Source of the DNA: CP2-2F sp034432555
GTDB lineage: Bacteria; Chloroflexota; Anaerolineae; Aggregatilineales; UBA2796
Assembly: GCA_034432555.1 (NCBI GenBank)
Contig: DAOUBW010000023.1
Location: 62,001 to 126,000, forward strand
Direction of reading: 5' to 3'
Length of the DNA: 64,000 nt
This document shows, piece after piece, positions 34,313-44,900 of the stretch; the stretch's first letter is position 1; every line of letters begins with the position of its first letter. The translations under genes were made by a program, and so were the position numbers. The notes beneath the pieces are model-generated. The model did no database searches, was not told the DNA's origin, and saw only the letters and a program-made list of their open reading frames with translations.

Positions 34313-36700
34313 CTAGCCGACGTTCACAAGGTTCACGACGGTCACACCATCGCCGCCCTCGTTTTCCTCGCCGCGCTGATACTTGCTGACCAATGGATGC
34401 CCATGCAGCACATCTCGAATTGCCTTCCGCAACGCGCCGGTGCCCTTGCCGTGAATGATCCGCACAAAGGGCAGACCGGCAAGGTAGGCAGCATCGAGGT
34501 ATTCCTCAACACGCTCTAGTGATTCCTCAACCCGCGCACCGCGCAAGTCCAGTTCCAAGCCGGGCGAAGGTCCGCGTTCGGGCAGCTTTTCGCGGCGCTT
34601 TTCGCGCACTTCACCGCCATCCTTGCCACGTCGTTCGATCTCATCCAGCTTGGCACGCACACGCAGCCGCCCAACGGTCACCTCAACATCCGTCGCCCCG
34701 ATCTCGCTGATCTGCCCTTCGGATTTGAGCGGCAGCACCCAGACCGTCTCACCCAGTCGGTAGGTTGGTGTGTCACTTTCCACAATGGGCAGGTTTGGTG
34801 TGCTGATAGCGGGCATCTCTAGGTTGGGCTGGATGTTAAAGGCAGCCGCCTCTAAGCGTTTAGCCGCCTCTGCCGATTGCCCGATGTTCTGCAAATCGTG
34901 CCGCAGCTTGCGTATCTCCTTACGGACGCTCTCTAGCTCACGGTCTGCCACACGGCGCGCTTGCGCCAGAGCGTCTAGGCGTTCTTTTTCAGCGTCATCA
35001 AGGCGCTGGCGCAGTTCGCGCACCAGTTGCTCAGCTTCCTCACGTTGGGCAAGGGCAGCATCGCGGGCGCGGCGCGTTTCCTCACGGGTTTGTTGCAGTT
35101 CGTCCAGCAGGTCATCGGCAACCAATTCCTCAACACCAACCATGCTGCGCGCCTCATTGATGATCGACTCTGGCAAGCCGAGCCGTGCGGCGATTGCTAG
35201 GGCGTTCGAGCGACCCGGAATGCCGACGATCAGGCGGTAGGTTGGGCGCAGGGTTTGCAGGTCAAACTCCACACTGGCATTCCGCACGCCTGCCTGCTGC
35301 TGGCTAAACACTTTCAGTTCAGGGTGATGAGTCGTCACCAAAGTGGTGATGCCGCGCTCCAGCAAGTGCAGCAGCACTGCACGCGCCAATGCCGAGCCTT
35401 CAGCAGGATCAGTGCCGGCGCCTAGCTCATCCAGAATGACCAGCGAACGGGTTGTTGCCTCTGCCAAAATCCTGATGGTGTTGGTCATGTGCGAAGAAAA
35501 GGTCGAGAGCGACTGCTCGATGCTCTGTTCATCGCCAATATCGGCGTAAATGCCCTCAAAGACTGAGAGTTCCGCACCGAGATTAGCAGGAATGTGCAAG
35601 CCGCACTGCGCCATCATGCACAGCAAGCCAACGGTCTTTAGCGCAACCGTTTTGCCGCCAGTGTTTGGACCTGTGATAACAAGCGTATAGGTCTTTTCAT
35701 CCAGCGTCAGATCAATCGGCACGACTTTTTCGGGATCAAGCAGCGGGTGGCGTGCGCCTTCTAGCTTGATCGTACTGCCGGGATGTGGCGAATCAGTGCG
35801 CGGTTGAAAAGCGACCAATTTCGGCGCAGTGGCGCGCAGATCGGCAGCATAACGCGCCTTCGCAAAGATCATGTCAAGGTGTGCCAAGCCTTCTACCGTC
35901 CGCGTGATGAACTCGCCTTCGTGGTTGACCAACTCGCTGAGTTCGCGCAGGATGCGGCGAATCTCATCTTCTTCGGCGAGTTGCAGTTCGCGCACAGTAT
36001 TGTTCAGTTCCACCGTCACCAGCGGCTCGATGAAGATCGTCGCACCGCTGGACGATTGATCGTGAACGATGCCGGGGATCTTGCCCTTATGCTCAGCGCG
36101 CAGCGGAATCACATAGCGTCCGTTGCGCTGGGTCACAAGCTGTTCTTGCAGGTATTTGGCGTAGTTGGGGTTGGTGATCAAGCTGTTCAAGCGGCTCTGC
36201 AAGCGCTCTGAGGCAACACGCATATCACGGCGGATGAGCGCCAACTTAGGCGAGGCAGCGTCGTTCACGTTGCCAACATCATCAAGCACGCGGCTGATCT
36301 CACCTTGCAAAGCGGCGCAGTCTTCAAGGCGCTCTGCAATGCCTGCTAAGGTGGGAAACTGGCTGCGAAGGCGTGTTAGGGTGCGTTTGAGTGTAGTCGC
36401 ACGGCGCAGCGTGCCGCGAATATCGAGTAGAGTCGTCGGCTCTAGGATGATGCCGCGCCCTGCCTGCGAGACAGCTTCGCGCACGTCGCGCACGCTGCCA
36501 AGCGTAATATCGCTTTTCGACTCAAACAAGGTGACTGCTTCTGTGGTTTCACGCTGCCAGTCTAGGGCTTCGCGTATATCGTTGCTGGGGCGCAAGGCAC
36601 GAATAAGCGCCGCGCCGCCGGAAAAGCTGGCATAGCGCGCAAGCTGATCTAAGATTTTGGGCAGTTCTAAAACGTGCGCCGATTTTTCGTCCATTACCAT
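34313..36700 (-). CDS. mutS2: Endonuclease MutS2
   Basis: 795 residues with the standard MutS2 plan: core/lever domains (1-330), P-loop ATPase with Walker A GPNTGGKT (344-351) and the DELGAGTDP Walker B region, a long coiled-coil linker (about 520-640), a KOW-like part and a C-terminal Smr nuclease domain (about 714-790) with LDLRGAR and HGKGTGALR. It lacks the mismatch-recognition domain of MutS. MutS2 suppresses homologous recombination and, in some bacteria, rescues collided ribosomes. It stands alone, downstream of the 237-bp gap 36701-36937, in which I see nothing more than its presumed promoter. Confidence 0.95.
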   Translation of the reverse strand: MVMDEKSAHVLELPKILDQLARYASFSGGAALIRALRPSNDIREALDWQRETTEAVTLFESKSDITLGSVRDVREAVSQAGRGIILEPTTLLDIRGTLRRATTLKRTLTRLRSQFPTLAGIAERLEDCAALQGEISRVLDDVGNVNDAASPKLALIRRDMRVASERLQSRLNSLITNPNYAKYLQEQLVTQRNGRYVIPLRAEHKGKIPGIVHDQSSSGATIFIEPLVTVELNNTVRELQLAEEDEIRRILRELSELVNHEGEFITRTVEGLAHLDMIFAKARYAADLRATAPKLVAFQPRTDSPHPGSTIKLEGARHPLLDPEKVVPIDLTLDEKTYTLVITGPNTGGKTVALKTVGLLCMMAQCGLHIPANLGAELSVFEGIYADIGDEQSIEQSLSTFSSHMTNTIRILAEATTRSLVILDELGAGTDPAEGSALARAVLLHLLERGITTLVTTHHPELKVFSQQQAGVRNASVEFDLQTLRPTYRLIVGIPGRSNALAIAARLGLPESIINEARSMVGVEELVADDLLDELQQTREETRRARDAALAQREEAEQLVRELRQRLDDAEKERLDALAQARRVADRELESVRKEIRKLRHDLQNIGQSAEAAKRLEAAAFNIQPNLEMPAISTPNLPIVESDTPTYRLGETVWVLPLKSEGQISEIGATDVEVTVGRLRVRAKLDEIERRGKDGGEVREKRREKLPERGPSPGLELDLRGARVEESLERVEEYLDAAYLAGLPFVRIIHGKGTGALRKAIRDVLHGHPLVSKYQRGEENEGGDGVTVVNLVNVG

Positions 36701-36937
36701 TGTCGGTTCTCTCTGTGTCTATCCATTGCGGCGCGCCATGCACACGCAGTTATCCGAATCGTAAAGGTGCGAAGGGCATCTGTCAACACTTAGTTTGTGT
36801 AAGGGCGTAAAGAGGTCAAGAAAGGTCGTTTTTCCACAGGGTGACTTCAAGCATCATACGCTCAAAACGGGTATGCATGGTGCATGGAATGGTTCGCACC
36901 TTAAGCTAACGCTTGTCTATAAGGTGCGGTGGGCGTG

Positions 36938-37348
36938 CTATGGGTCGTTGCGGTGGCGGACGATATAGTCGAACAAGGCGACTGTCCAATCTAGGATTGT
37001 ATATTGATCAGGGTGCGCCAATTCGCTTGCTAAGACTTGTTTCAGCCGTGTATCGTCCGCCTTCAAAAAATCGCGCACAGGCAGAAAAATCGTCACGATT
37101 TGGCGATCCTGTGTGCGGTATTCAAGCATAAAGAGGTGGTAAGGATAGCTGTTGCCTTTGTAGGACTGCAAGTAGACCCGTGTGAGCGCCACCCGCTGTT
37201 GGGCAACTGCCTGAAACAGCTTTGCCAAGTGCAGTTGCCGTGCTTCAATGTGTTTATCGCGCTGCTCCCGCCATTTATCCCGCAGCAGAAGCCCTATAGA
37301 GAACGCGGGTATGCTCAACCACAAGAGCAACGGAAGTATCTCAGCCAT
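36938..37348 (-). CDS. Uncharacterised protein with N-terminal membrane helix
   Basis: 136 residues from the ATG that follows AAGGA by 9 nt. One N-terminal transmembrane helix (about 4-24) precedes a highly basic cytosolic stretch and a small alpha/beta part with LPVRDFLKADD and a C-terminal helix. No family recognised. It is the last chromosome-like gene before the A+T-rich island. Confidence 0.6.
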   Translation of the reverse strand: MAEILPLLLWLSIPAFSIGLLLRDKWREQRDKHIEARQLHLAKLFQAVAQQRVALTRVYLQSYKGNSYPYHLFMLEYRTQDRQIVTIFLPVRDFLKADDTRLKQVLASELAHPDQYTILDWTVALFDYIVRHRNDP

Positions 37349-37357
37349 GCGCGCCAA

Positions 37358-37704
37358 TCCTTGTCAAACACAAAGCCCCTACCGAGTCATCAAGTGCTGG
37401 TAGAGGCGATCAGTCATCTATAACGCTTTAGGCACAGGTGCCAATGTAAGCCTCATCACGGCACTGTGATTATAGCAGGTAGGCTATCAGAGCAGCGCAC
37501 CTCAAAATTAGTAGCACAGTCGGGCAGATTTGCTGAGCGCGTGTAAGAAAATGCTGAACGCACCAGAGGGGATTATTCCACAAAGGCTAGATCGGTGAAT
37601 AAATTAAAATGTACTTTTATGAGAAAGTGTTTTGCTTGCATAAAGGCTTTCTTATGCTGTATAATTGAAAATAACCTTAGCCACATTATAAAAATCATTC
37701 AATC
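37358..37704 (+). other. Left border of the A+T-rich island, with promoter
   Basis: No gene in this 347-bp gap. A+T content rises to the right. TTGCAT (37636-37641), 18 nt and TATAAT (37660-37665) make a promoter for the defence-like genes; the first ATG is 39 nt past the -10 with no Shine-Dalgarno sequence. I find no tRNA or attachment-like repeat that would mark the insertion site. Confidence 0.5.
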
Positions 37705-38799
37705 ATGACTCAGCCTGACCTGATCAATGCTTTAGAAGACCTTCGTGAGAGATACACCCAGCGTCGTAAGTGCATTATGGCTTTGAATGAGGCGGCTAAA
37801 GCAGAGCGCGCTGCTCAAAATAAGCTGCATAGCACACGCGGTAAACTCCAAGAAGCGCTTGAACAATATCTAGAACTCTATCCTGAGGAGGTGCCGGCTG
37901 CTTTTAGCGCGGTTGAGGCAATGCCACCTTTGCCCTCAGTGGCTTGGCTGCTAAATGATGCGCAACGCGGTCAATTGAAAAGTGAAATAAATGCGCTGGA
38001 CAGCCTGATTAAAGCACTTAAAAACGCTATTGATGCACTATCTGCTGAGCCACGAGATGTTGTGCGGCTTGCCAAAACATATGAGTCACTTCAGGCGACT
38101 AAGTTGCCTGTTGTTGAGTTACCACAGTTGCTTGAGCAGTATGCCCAGGTGCTGCAAACTGCCACTGACCAGCTAAGTGCCTCCTTCGGAACAGTGTTGC
38201 GTGATGTGTTTGCTAATGAAGGGTTGAGACTGGACGGTAGACCACCGATTGTTCAAGTTGGACGCTTTCGCATTAACCTAGATTTCGCCAAACGGCGTGC
38301 CAGCCTTGCTTATGGTAAAGAAGTGATGGTTGAACGCATGGGTTTAAGCACTGAAACAATCTTAAAGGCATATCGTAGTGCGCATAAAGCCCTCACAGGG
38401 CGTGGTGATGATGGTGCAAAATGGCTAGAACAACTTTACGAAGCGTGGCGCGTTGTGCATTTTCGGCAAGGGAGTAGTAAAGCGGATGCGAATCTGGTCG
38501 CCTGCTATATCGAGTTAGCACTCCAGCGCCAAGCCACATCATTTTTGCGCCGCGAACCACGTAAAACGCTCTTCAAGGAGTACACCCGCGCCCAATTCGC
38601 CTACGATGTGGATTTATTCATCAATCGTCAGCGCCTCAGTCACAAAGGTTTCAAGCCAACCCTGCGCGTTGCTGTTCAAGCTCAGACAAGTTCACCAGAG
38701 CGTGTAATGTGGATTGTGACTGGCGAAACAGCCGATGCCGGCACCTACATGAGTACACTAACCTTCACGAAAGAGGACAATCATGCTGCCACCTTCTAA
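37705..38799 (+). CDS. Unknown coiled-coil protein coupled to BREX-type ATPases
   Basis: 364 residues, no family I recognise. Residues 1-165 are predicted helical with long coiled-coil stretches (an NEAAKAERAAQNKLHS segment and a later leucine-rich one). The middle has a compact basic segment (FRINLDFAKRRASLAYGKE, about 192-210), followed by helices with GRGDDGAKWLEQLYEAW; the C-terminal about 70 residues look beta-rich. Its end overlaps the next gene by 17 bp, so the two products are made together and probably interact. No transmembrane or catalytic motif is visible. In this place it could be an adaptor, DNA-binding subunit or effector of the ATPase pair. Confidence 0.7.
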   Translation: MTQPDLINALEDLRERYTQRRKCIMALNEAAKAERAAQNKLHSTRGKLQEALEQYLELYPEEVPAAFSAVEAMPPLPSVAWLLNDAQRGQLKSEINALDSLIKALKNAIDALSAEPRDVVRLAKTYESLQATKLPVVELPQLLEQYAQVLQTATDQLSASFGTVLRDVFANEGLRLDGRPPIVQVGRFRINLDFAKRRASLAYGKEVMVERMGLSTETILKAYRSAHKALTGRGDDGAKWLEQLYEAWRVVHFRQGSSKADANLVACYIELALQRQATSFLRREPRKTLFKEYTRAQFAYDVDLFINRQRLSHKGFKPTLRVAVQAQTSSPERVMWIVTGETADAGTYMSTLTFTKEDNHAATF

Positions 38800-40075
38800 G
38801 CAAATTGCAAAACAAATCATTGTTAATCTTGGGCAGTATGGCACGCCACTGTCATCCGGGGTAGGCTATTATAATGTTGGCACCGAGTCGCTTTTAGAAG
38901 CGCTTGACAAGCATTATCTAAGTTCATATTTACCTGAAGGTGGCGCTGTTTTCAAGCTGGTGGTGGGTGATTATGGCAGCGGAAAATCACACTTTCTTTA
39001 TTGTGTGCGTGAGCGTGCTTGGGCGCAACGCTTTGCCGTTAGCAAGGTTGATCTAAGCCCACAAGAATGTCCTTATGATGATCAAAAAAAGGTCTACAGC
39101 GCTGTTGCCAAAGCACTGCTTTGGCAAGATACGGATGCTGCTGGCGACGAGACGAAAAGTGGGTTAGCGACTTTTTTAGACCGCTTGTTGCAAAGCATTG
39201 TAGAGCCGTTGGGCGTAGCCTTGGGAACAGTGGAAGCTGCCGAACTTGATGAAGTGCAAGCACTCCAACGTAGCTTCAACGATACACCTATTGATAATAT
39301 AAGCTATCGCTACGCCATTTCACACTATCTTTCGGCAGCCTTGTGTGGAAACACCACCCAGAAGGAACTTTTAACGCGGTGGTTGCATGGCGATGATTTA
39401 AGCACTGCCGATATGCGTGAACTGAAGACGCTAGGTGTTACACAGAAAATGACGCGCACGAACGCTTTCCAAATGCTGCGCTCACTTAGCCAAACCGTGC
39501 GTGCGCTTGGTTTCAATGGTCTATGTTTGTTGTTTGACGAAGTCGACCGTCTGATGAGCCTAAATCGCCGTTCGATGACTGCTATTACGGATAATCTGCG
39601 CGAAGTGATTGATCGCACCCGTGAAGATTTGCCCGGCACATTATTTATCTATGCGGTGCTGCCTCAATTCATTTCAGATATTGTCCCAAGCTATCCCGCC
39701 TTGCAACAACGCCTCCAAGTGCAAATGAGGCGCTATTTTTCCCTAGCCAATCCTTTCAGCCCTCAAATTAATCTCGATCAGCTTGACATGTCTGAAGAAG
39801 AACTTTTGGTTAACATTGCTGAGCGGTTGCGTGGCATTTTTGAGATGGCGTATGACACTCGTCTGAATGCTACTTTGCAAACTGATAACGTGCGGCATCT
39901 TGCATTAGCTGCTTTACGATCACTGAGCGGTACCAGTCATCGCCGTATTTTCATTAAGGCACTGATCAGTGAGTGGTATAACCAAATGCAGACAGGTGAA
40001 AGTGCCCTGAGCGATAGCCAAGCAGAGGCAATCATTGGCAGCGGTACACGTGAGGCAGATGGTACCTATTACTAA
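38783..40075 (+). CDS. BREX-type (DUF2791-like) P-loop ATPase, first of a pair
   Basis: 430 residues. Walker A GDYGSGKS at 62-69 preceded by a VGYYNVGTESLLEALDKHYL-type N-terminal signature (28-47), strand with VSKVDLSPQE, Walker B LLFDEVD (D252, E253), and arginine-rich sensor helices; the rest is helical. These features match PF10923/BrxC-BrxD-type ATP-binding proteins of BREX phage-exclusion systems. The gene overlaps the upstream unknown by 17 bp and is followed 10 bp on by a second ATPase. No pglX, pglZ, brxL or helicase gene is in the window, so a complete BREX is absent. Confidence 0.8.
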   Translation: MLPPSKQIAKQIIVNLGQYGTPLSSGVGYYNVGTESLLEALDKHYLSSYLPEGGAVFKLVVGDYGSGKSHFLYCVRERAWAQRFAVSKVDLSPQECPYDDQKKVYSAVAKALLWQDTDAAGDETKSGLATFLDRLLQSIVEPLGVALGTVEAAELDEVQALQRSFNDTPIDNISYRYAISHYLSAALCGNTTQKELLTRWLHGDDLSTADMRELKTLGVTQKMTRTNAFQMLRSLSQTVRALGFNGLCLLFDEVDRLMSLNRRSMTAITDNLREVIDRTREDLPGTLFIYAVLPQFISDIVPSYPALQQRLQVQMRRYFSLANPFSPQINLDQLDMSEEELLVNIAERLRGIFEMAYDTRLNATLQTDNVRHLALAALRSLSGTSHRRIFIKALISEWYNQMQTGESALSDSQAEAIIGSGTREADGTYY

Positions 40076-40084
40076 AGCTGTAGC

Positions 40085-41437
40085 ATGGCAGAATCAATAA
40101 CTGTAAAGCACCTCCGTTTAGGGCAGGGTCAGTTAATTCAAGTGCATCAAGGCGGGCAGGTCTGGGAAGTTCGCTTTGAGTCGGGCAGGCGCTACCGCTT
40201 ACCACGCAATGAATTCGAGCTACTCTCAACACACATACCACCTGATCAGATTGGCGCCCGGCGTACTATTGAAACGCTACGAATGGGGATTGTGCCTATC
40301 AATCACATTGAAGATTTAACACTTGGGTTAAGCAGCGAGCGCACGCAACTACATAACGCGCTAAAACTTGCCCACACGCATAATGGCGCTGCGCTTGCCA
40401 TCTTAGCCGATTATGGCTGCGGCAAAACGCACTTTGTCGAGTTAGCAGCGCGTGCTGCACTGCGCGAGGGTTTTCTGGTTGCCACGCTCAGCCTTGATGC
40501 ACGTGAGATGCCGCCTGCACATGCCCACAAGATCTATCAAGCTGCTGTGCAAGGGCTACGCTATCCCGATTCATCTTTCACGGGCATTCAACCACTGCTT
40601 GATCGCGCTCGTCAACATCCCGCAGAAACCCTTAGGGTACTGGAAAGTGCCTCGAAGGGTGCGAACTGCCCCTTTACCTATGCAGTGCGCGCTTATTTGA
40701 ACTGCGAGAGTCTGGTTGGGCAAATAGGGATTGCACAGTGGCTCTCACGGCAGTTCGTGCCGAAAGAAGCCGATATCTATTTGAAGAAAGCGCCGCGTTT
40801 ATATGCGAATGGCGAAGTTGCACGCCAATATACCTATCTACTAAGTGGCATCAGCGCTTTAGCCGCCGCGTTGGGCTATCAGGGTTTGGCACTGTTTATT
40901 GATGAGGTAGATTACTATAGCCGCCAAACTGTTGTTCAGAAACGACGGGCTGACATGCTCTTCAAGGCTTTGTTGTGTGCTTCTCAGGGTGAAATGAATA
41001 TGTACCCTGATGCTGCCTATATCACTCAGCATCAAAAGGTCACCTATCCGCTACGTTTCAACGCAACAGCACCTTTCTTCTTCTTATTTGCCAGCACCGA
41101 AGCCGAACAACAAATCCCGATTCAGGCTTGGCTGCGTCCTCCGCAGATTCTTCGCATTGATGAGCGCTTTGATCAAAGTGAGGTTGCGCGCTTTATTAGC
41201 ATGATCAGCCTGTATCACACACAAGCCTATCAACACGCGAAGTCAGCACAATCCCTCACGCCACGCTTGGCGGCGGTGCTGGCAGCAGCACTCCGTGAAC
41301 GACGTATCAATGCGCGCCAGCTCTCACAAATTATCGTTACTTTCTATGATCTACTCTACGTTTATCCACAGGTTTCCCCTGATAACCTCATCCGTGAGCT
41401 GGCAACTGCGTTGCGCGTTGCAGACAAAACGCATTGA
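40085..41437 (+). CDS. BREX-type P-loop ATPase, second of a pair
   Basis: 450 residues. An N-terminal beta-rich extension (about 1-60, with RLGQGQLIQVHQGGQVWEVR) is absent from its neighbour. Walker A DYGCGKT is at 109-115, then FLVATLSLDAREMPP in the same position as the VDLS strand of the first ATPase, and Walker B LALFIDEVDYYSRQ. The pair thus looks like diverged paralogues forming a hetero-oligomer with the upstream coiled-coil protein. A+T-richer codon use than flanking chromosome genes. The gene is followed by 500 bp of decayed DNA. Confidence 0.78.
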   Translation: MAESITVKHLRLGQGQLIQVHQGGQVWEVRFESGRRYRLPRNEFELLSTHIPPDQIGARRTIETLRMGIVPINHIEDLTLGLSSERTQLHNALKLAHTHNGAALAILADYGCGKTHFVELAARAALREGFLVATLSLDAREMPPAHAHKIYQAAVQGLRYPDSSFTGIQPLLDRARQHPAETLRVLESASKGANCPFTYAVRAYLNCESLVGQIGIAQWLSRQFVPKEADIYLKKAPRLYANGEVARQYTYLLSGISALAAALGYQGLALFIDEVDYYSRQTVVQKRRADMLFKALLCASQGEMNMYPDAAYITQHQKVTYPLRFNATAPFFFLFASTEAEQQIPIQAWLRPPQILRIDERFDQSEVARFISMISLYHTQAYQHAKSAQSLTPRLAAVLAAALRERRINARQLSQIIVTFYDLLYVYPQVSPDNLIRELATALRVADKTH

Positions 41438-41683
41438 GCCCTTTTCTGCACGGAGTCTGGTGCCATCGATGTTACACTGGGTCAGATGGGCTTGGAGTCC
41501 AGCAGTGCTCTAGATATTTGATCTGTGCGCTGGAAGGGTATCGCAGTTCAGTGAACGACGTAAGATCATCAGCACGGCGGGGAATACGGTGATCATTTTT
41601 GAAGTGGTCGCGGCGTGAAACATTTGAACTGAGGTACAGCTTCACTGTCCGACTAGGCTTGATGTGGTTAAAATTAGGTTATA
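41438..41683 (+). other. Non-coding or decayed stretch after the ATPase pair
   Basis: No frame with a credible start. A short open segment (41550-41613 region) reads like the end of a lost gene but matches nothing I know. TTGATG, 15 nt, TATAAT (41680-41685) may be the old promoter of the TIR relic. Confidence 0.35.
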
Positions 41684-41906
41684 ATGACCACAAGCCACCA
41701 CACCTTGTGAAAACGTGTCAGGCCCAACAAACGTGACGTATTCATCAGCTACTCACATGCCAACGCCGACTTCGCCGGCGATCTGTACGCCAAACTCGGC
41801 AGGCAAAGCTTCATGCTGTGGCGCGACCGCAGCGATATGGAACTGTCCAACGTGGCAGCGCGAACGGGAGCACGTGCCTGTTATCGTGTGTAGCGAGGCG
41901 TTGTAG
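41684..41906 (+). pseudogene. Decayed TIR-domain gene
   Basis: From ATG 41684 the frame meets TGA at 41708, then continues from 41711 with RDVFISYSHANADFAGDLY (41732-41788), the strand-A and first-helix signature of TIR domains, and on to LWRDRSDMEL (up to about 41838), where TIR proteins have the BB-loop/strand B. There the similarity stops: the frame ends at 41891, and a different frame gives WQREREHVPVIV (41853-41888), like the end of the domain. So it has an early stop, and a frame-shifting deletion has removed the catalytic middle. It is G+C-rich (36 of 60 in 41761-41820), unlike the genes on both sides. Confidence 0.7.
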
Positions 41907-41944
41907 TAGCGTTTAGTGCCTTTAAGGGACTTTGAGGAGTGACT

Positions 41945-44900
41945 ATGAGCATCCGTTACAGAAGACTCGCCGGACTTAAACAGTCAGGGCAGATGGCAGA
42001 ATTTCGCTTTAGTGATGGCAGCGTTGTCACTGGGGTTGTTCAAGATATTGACCAAAATGATATCGTCATTTTGAGTGATAATGAAGAACGCATTGTACTG
42101 TTAAACACCATTCAGGACATTAAAATTAGCATCACAGGAAGCGATGCGTCGCCATCTATTGAGACAAAAATCACACCACAGCGCACACTTAAGGATTTTG
42201 AGGGGCGTGCCGCACAGGCACTCCAAGATGTTCGCTGGCAAAAGGTGCAACCGCCGCACTTTGTAGAAAGACTTGACTTGCCACGCTACCAGATGCTGGG
42301 TAGAGAGGGGCAAGTTTGGACAAGTGCCATGAACTATGTTCGGGATCGTTCTTGGCAACGGGCAGGTGAAAAGTTCTTTGAGCTAGGGCGGATGGTCTCG
42401 CGCTACGAACCATACTATAATGCCGCGCTCAGCTATTACAAGGCTTCAGAATTCATCGTGGCAACCTTGCTTTTTGAGGCTGCCATTAACCGCAACGGTA
42501 CCCGTGATGAATTTATGGGTGGCGTGATCGCAGCCTTGCAGGCACAGCTTTGGCATAAAGCTACGGCGTGGATGTTGAAACTTTTTTTGATGACACGCGC
42601 CCATGAAGAAAGCTTTCCTGCTATAGACTATGCACTGCGGCTTGGTTTATACCGTTCGGCTGCTGAAATTTTACAGCAAGCTGCCAATGAAAATTTCTTG
42701 CTGCCGCCAGCTTGGTTGGCAGACAGAATCGCCTTTCTCGTTCAACACACTCCAAAAGCAGATCAACCTCTGTTGAAAGAAATTGAAGCCTTTTGCTTAG
42801 CACCCAGTGCCGATAAAATATCTGCTGTGCTTAGTCGCATTTTACCTCAGCTTAATGATCAACCATCACTTGATTATCGAACTGCCCAGAGTGTGGTGGA
42901 GAGTTTTCTTGAACGCTACCCACAATACGATTTTGCCAAGCTAGATTCGCTCTATGTGCAGGCTGAGCAAGCACGTCAGGCTGTGCGCCTGCGCGAGGCA
43001 AAAGAACTTTTTGAAGCACTTTTGAAGATTGATCCGAGCAATCAACGTGCTCAAAACGCACTGCAAGATATCAATATTCGACTAAAACCTGCTAATCCGC
43101 CTTTGCCGACCAAACAACAACCTAAGCCAGGAGTGAGGCAAGCTACTGGTGATAGCGTGCCGCGTGATGGTGGTTTTTATGCTAAAGCCAAGCGTGCTGA
43201 GTTAGTGGAGAAAAATTTAGAGCGCGCTGAGTCGTATTACCGTGAGGCAATTCGCCGTGGTGACAGAGTAGAGAGCGCGGTTAAAGACCTTGCTTCACTC
43301 CTTAACCAACAAGGGCGCCTTGATGAGGCTATCCAAACGTTGGAGACATACTTAAAAAAGAATCAAGTCTCAAATAAAGTTAGCTTTCGCAACCCACTCG
43401 TTGCATTTTACCAGCGTGCAGGGCGTTATGACCGCGCCATTGCACTAATTGATGAGAATCTTCGGGAATTATCTCCTGCCCGCCGCCATATTGCTTTGCA
43501 GCAAAAGGCATACTGCCAGATGCAGCTTGATCAGCTTGAACAAGCAGAAAAAACTTTACAGAAAGTGCTGCAACAGGCACCTGCCAATGATGTGGCACAA
43601 CGCTGGCTAGAGAGTGTTCAAGAAGCACTTCGTTCAGGCGAAAAACTCTCTTTAGTTTCTTTGGAAAATGCCTACAACGAACTCTGGGATAGAACGATAA
43701 GCCCATTCCTACGCTTTTATATTGAACGTTGCACTTACGAAGGCATTCCCGATGCACGGCGTGCAGCGCTTGATTTCACTGAGGAAGATTTCAACAAGTT
43801 GCGCGGTTTAATTGAGAGTGCAGGTCAGCGGCGACCTTCTCAGCGGGCGGACTTATACCTCACACAGGCAGCAGTTGCCGAACGGCTGAGCAAAGAGACG
43901 AATGAAATTTTTAATCCACTACACAAATACGCACTAAACATGGCGGAAGCCAGCGCGATTGAAAACAAGCATCCTGATGTGACAGGTGCGTATATCAGCA
44001 GCGCTGTTTCAGCAGCAGAAAGGATGTCTGAAGCACTTGAGAAACAATTGAAGGACTATCTCACAGTGCTGGGTCATATCAAAGGTGGTCGGGCTGGTGG
44101 TCTTGCACCAACGCTTAAATATATTATCGCAAGTAAACAAGCCGCTGTTTTCGAATGGTTGCTTGAAACATCCCTGTCTGCACAGATCATCTCTGAATCG
44201 ATTCTGCTCGTTGCCAATGATCAGGCACTTGGTGAAAAATTTGGTGAGTTATGCCGCAGCCACGCACCCACACTTGAACCATCTCGTGATGTTAAAGGAG
44301 CATGGCGTGCCGCACGCAACGCAATCCGCCAAAAACGTGATAGCATTCGTAACGAATTTGACTACCTTCGCAGTAAAGCTGCTGATTTAAATACTATCGA
44401 GGAACAACGCGCTCGGCTCGCCGAATTGCGTAGCCTGCTGCGTAGTGGTCTTGATCAAGAACGCTTGCAAAGCATTATGGAAGTTCAAGAACAAGTATAT
44501 TCCTACACTAAGGAAACTTCTTATGTTGAGCGCGAACGCCTTGCCTACATCGTCACAGAGACTGCTATTCCTAATTTGCTCAGGGATTTTGAAGCCAATC
44601 CGACGATCTACTCAATAGAACAGTTTTACAGATATTTGGGGACGCTTCAGCAAGCACTGCGTGAGCATTTTGAGCGTATTCAGCAGCAGGCGGAGCCACA
44701 AGATTTGAAATGTGAACTGGCGGTTGAGAGCTACCCAGACGAAGATCAGATCAAGTGCCAGATCGTGATTAGCAACGCCGAAGGCAAAAGTCCAATTAGT
44801 GAGTTAGAGGTGAATGTTGCGCCTTCACCTAGCCATGAATATACACTTATCCAGCAGATTGTTCCGATCAATGCCACACTTGAAGGTGGTCGTGCAGTAA

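Noticed and set aside
37705..41437. Complete BREX system
   Set aside because: The ATPases are BREX-like, but no pglX methylase, pglZ phosphatase, brxL or helicase is present in the window.
41715..41906. 63-codon ORF as a real gene
   Set aside because: It is out of frame with the TIR signature over most of its length; only its last residues coincide with the shifted end of the TIR domain. Treated as pseudogene.
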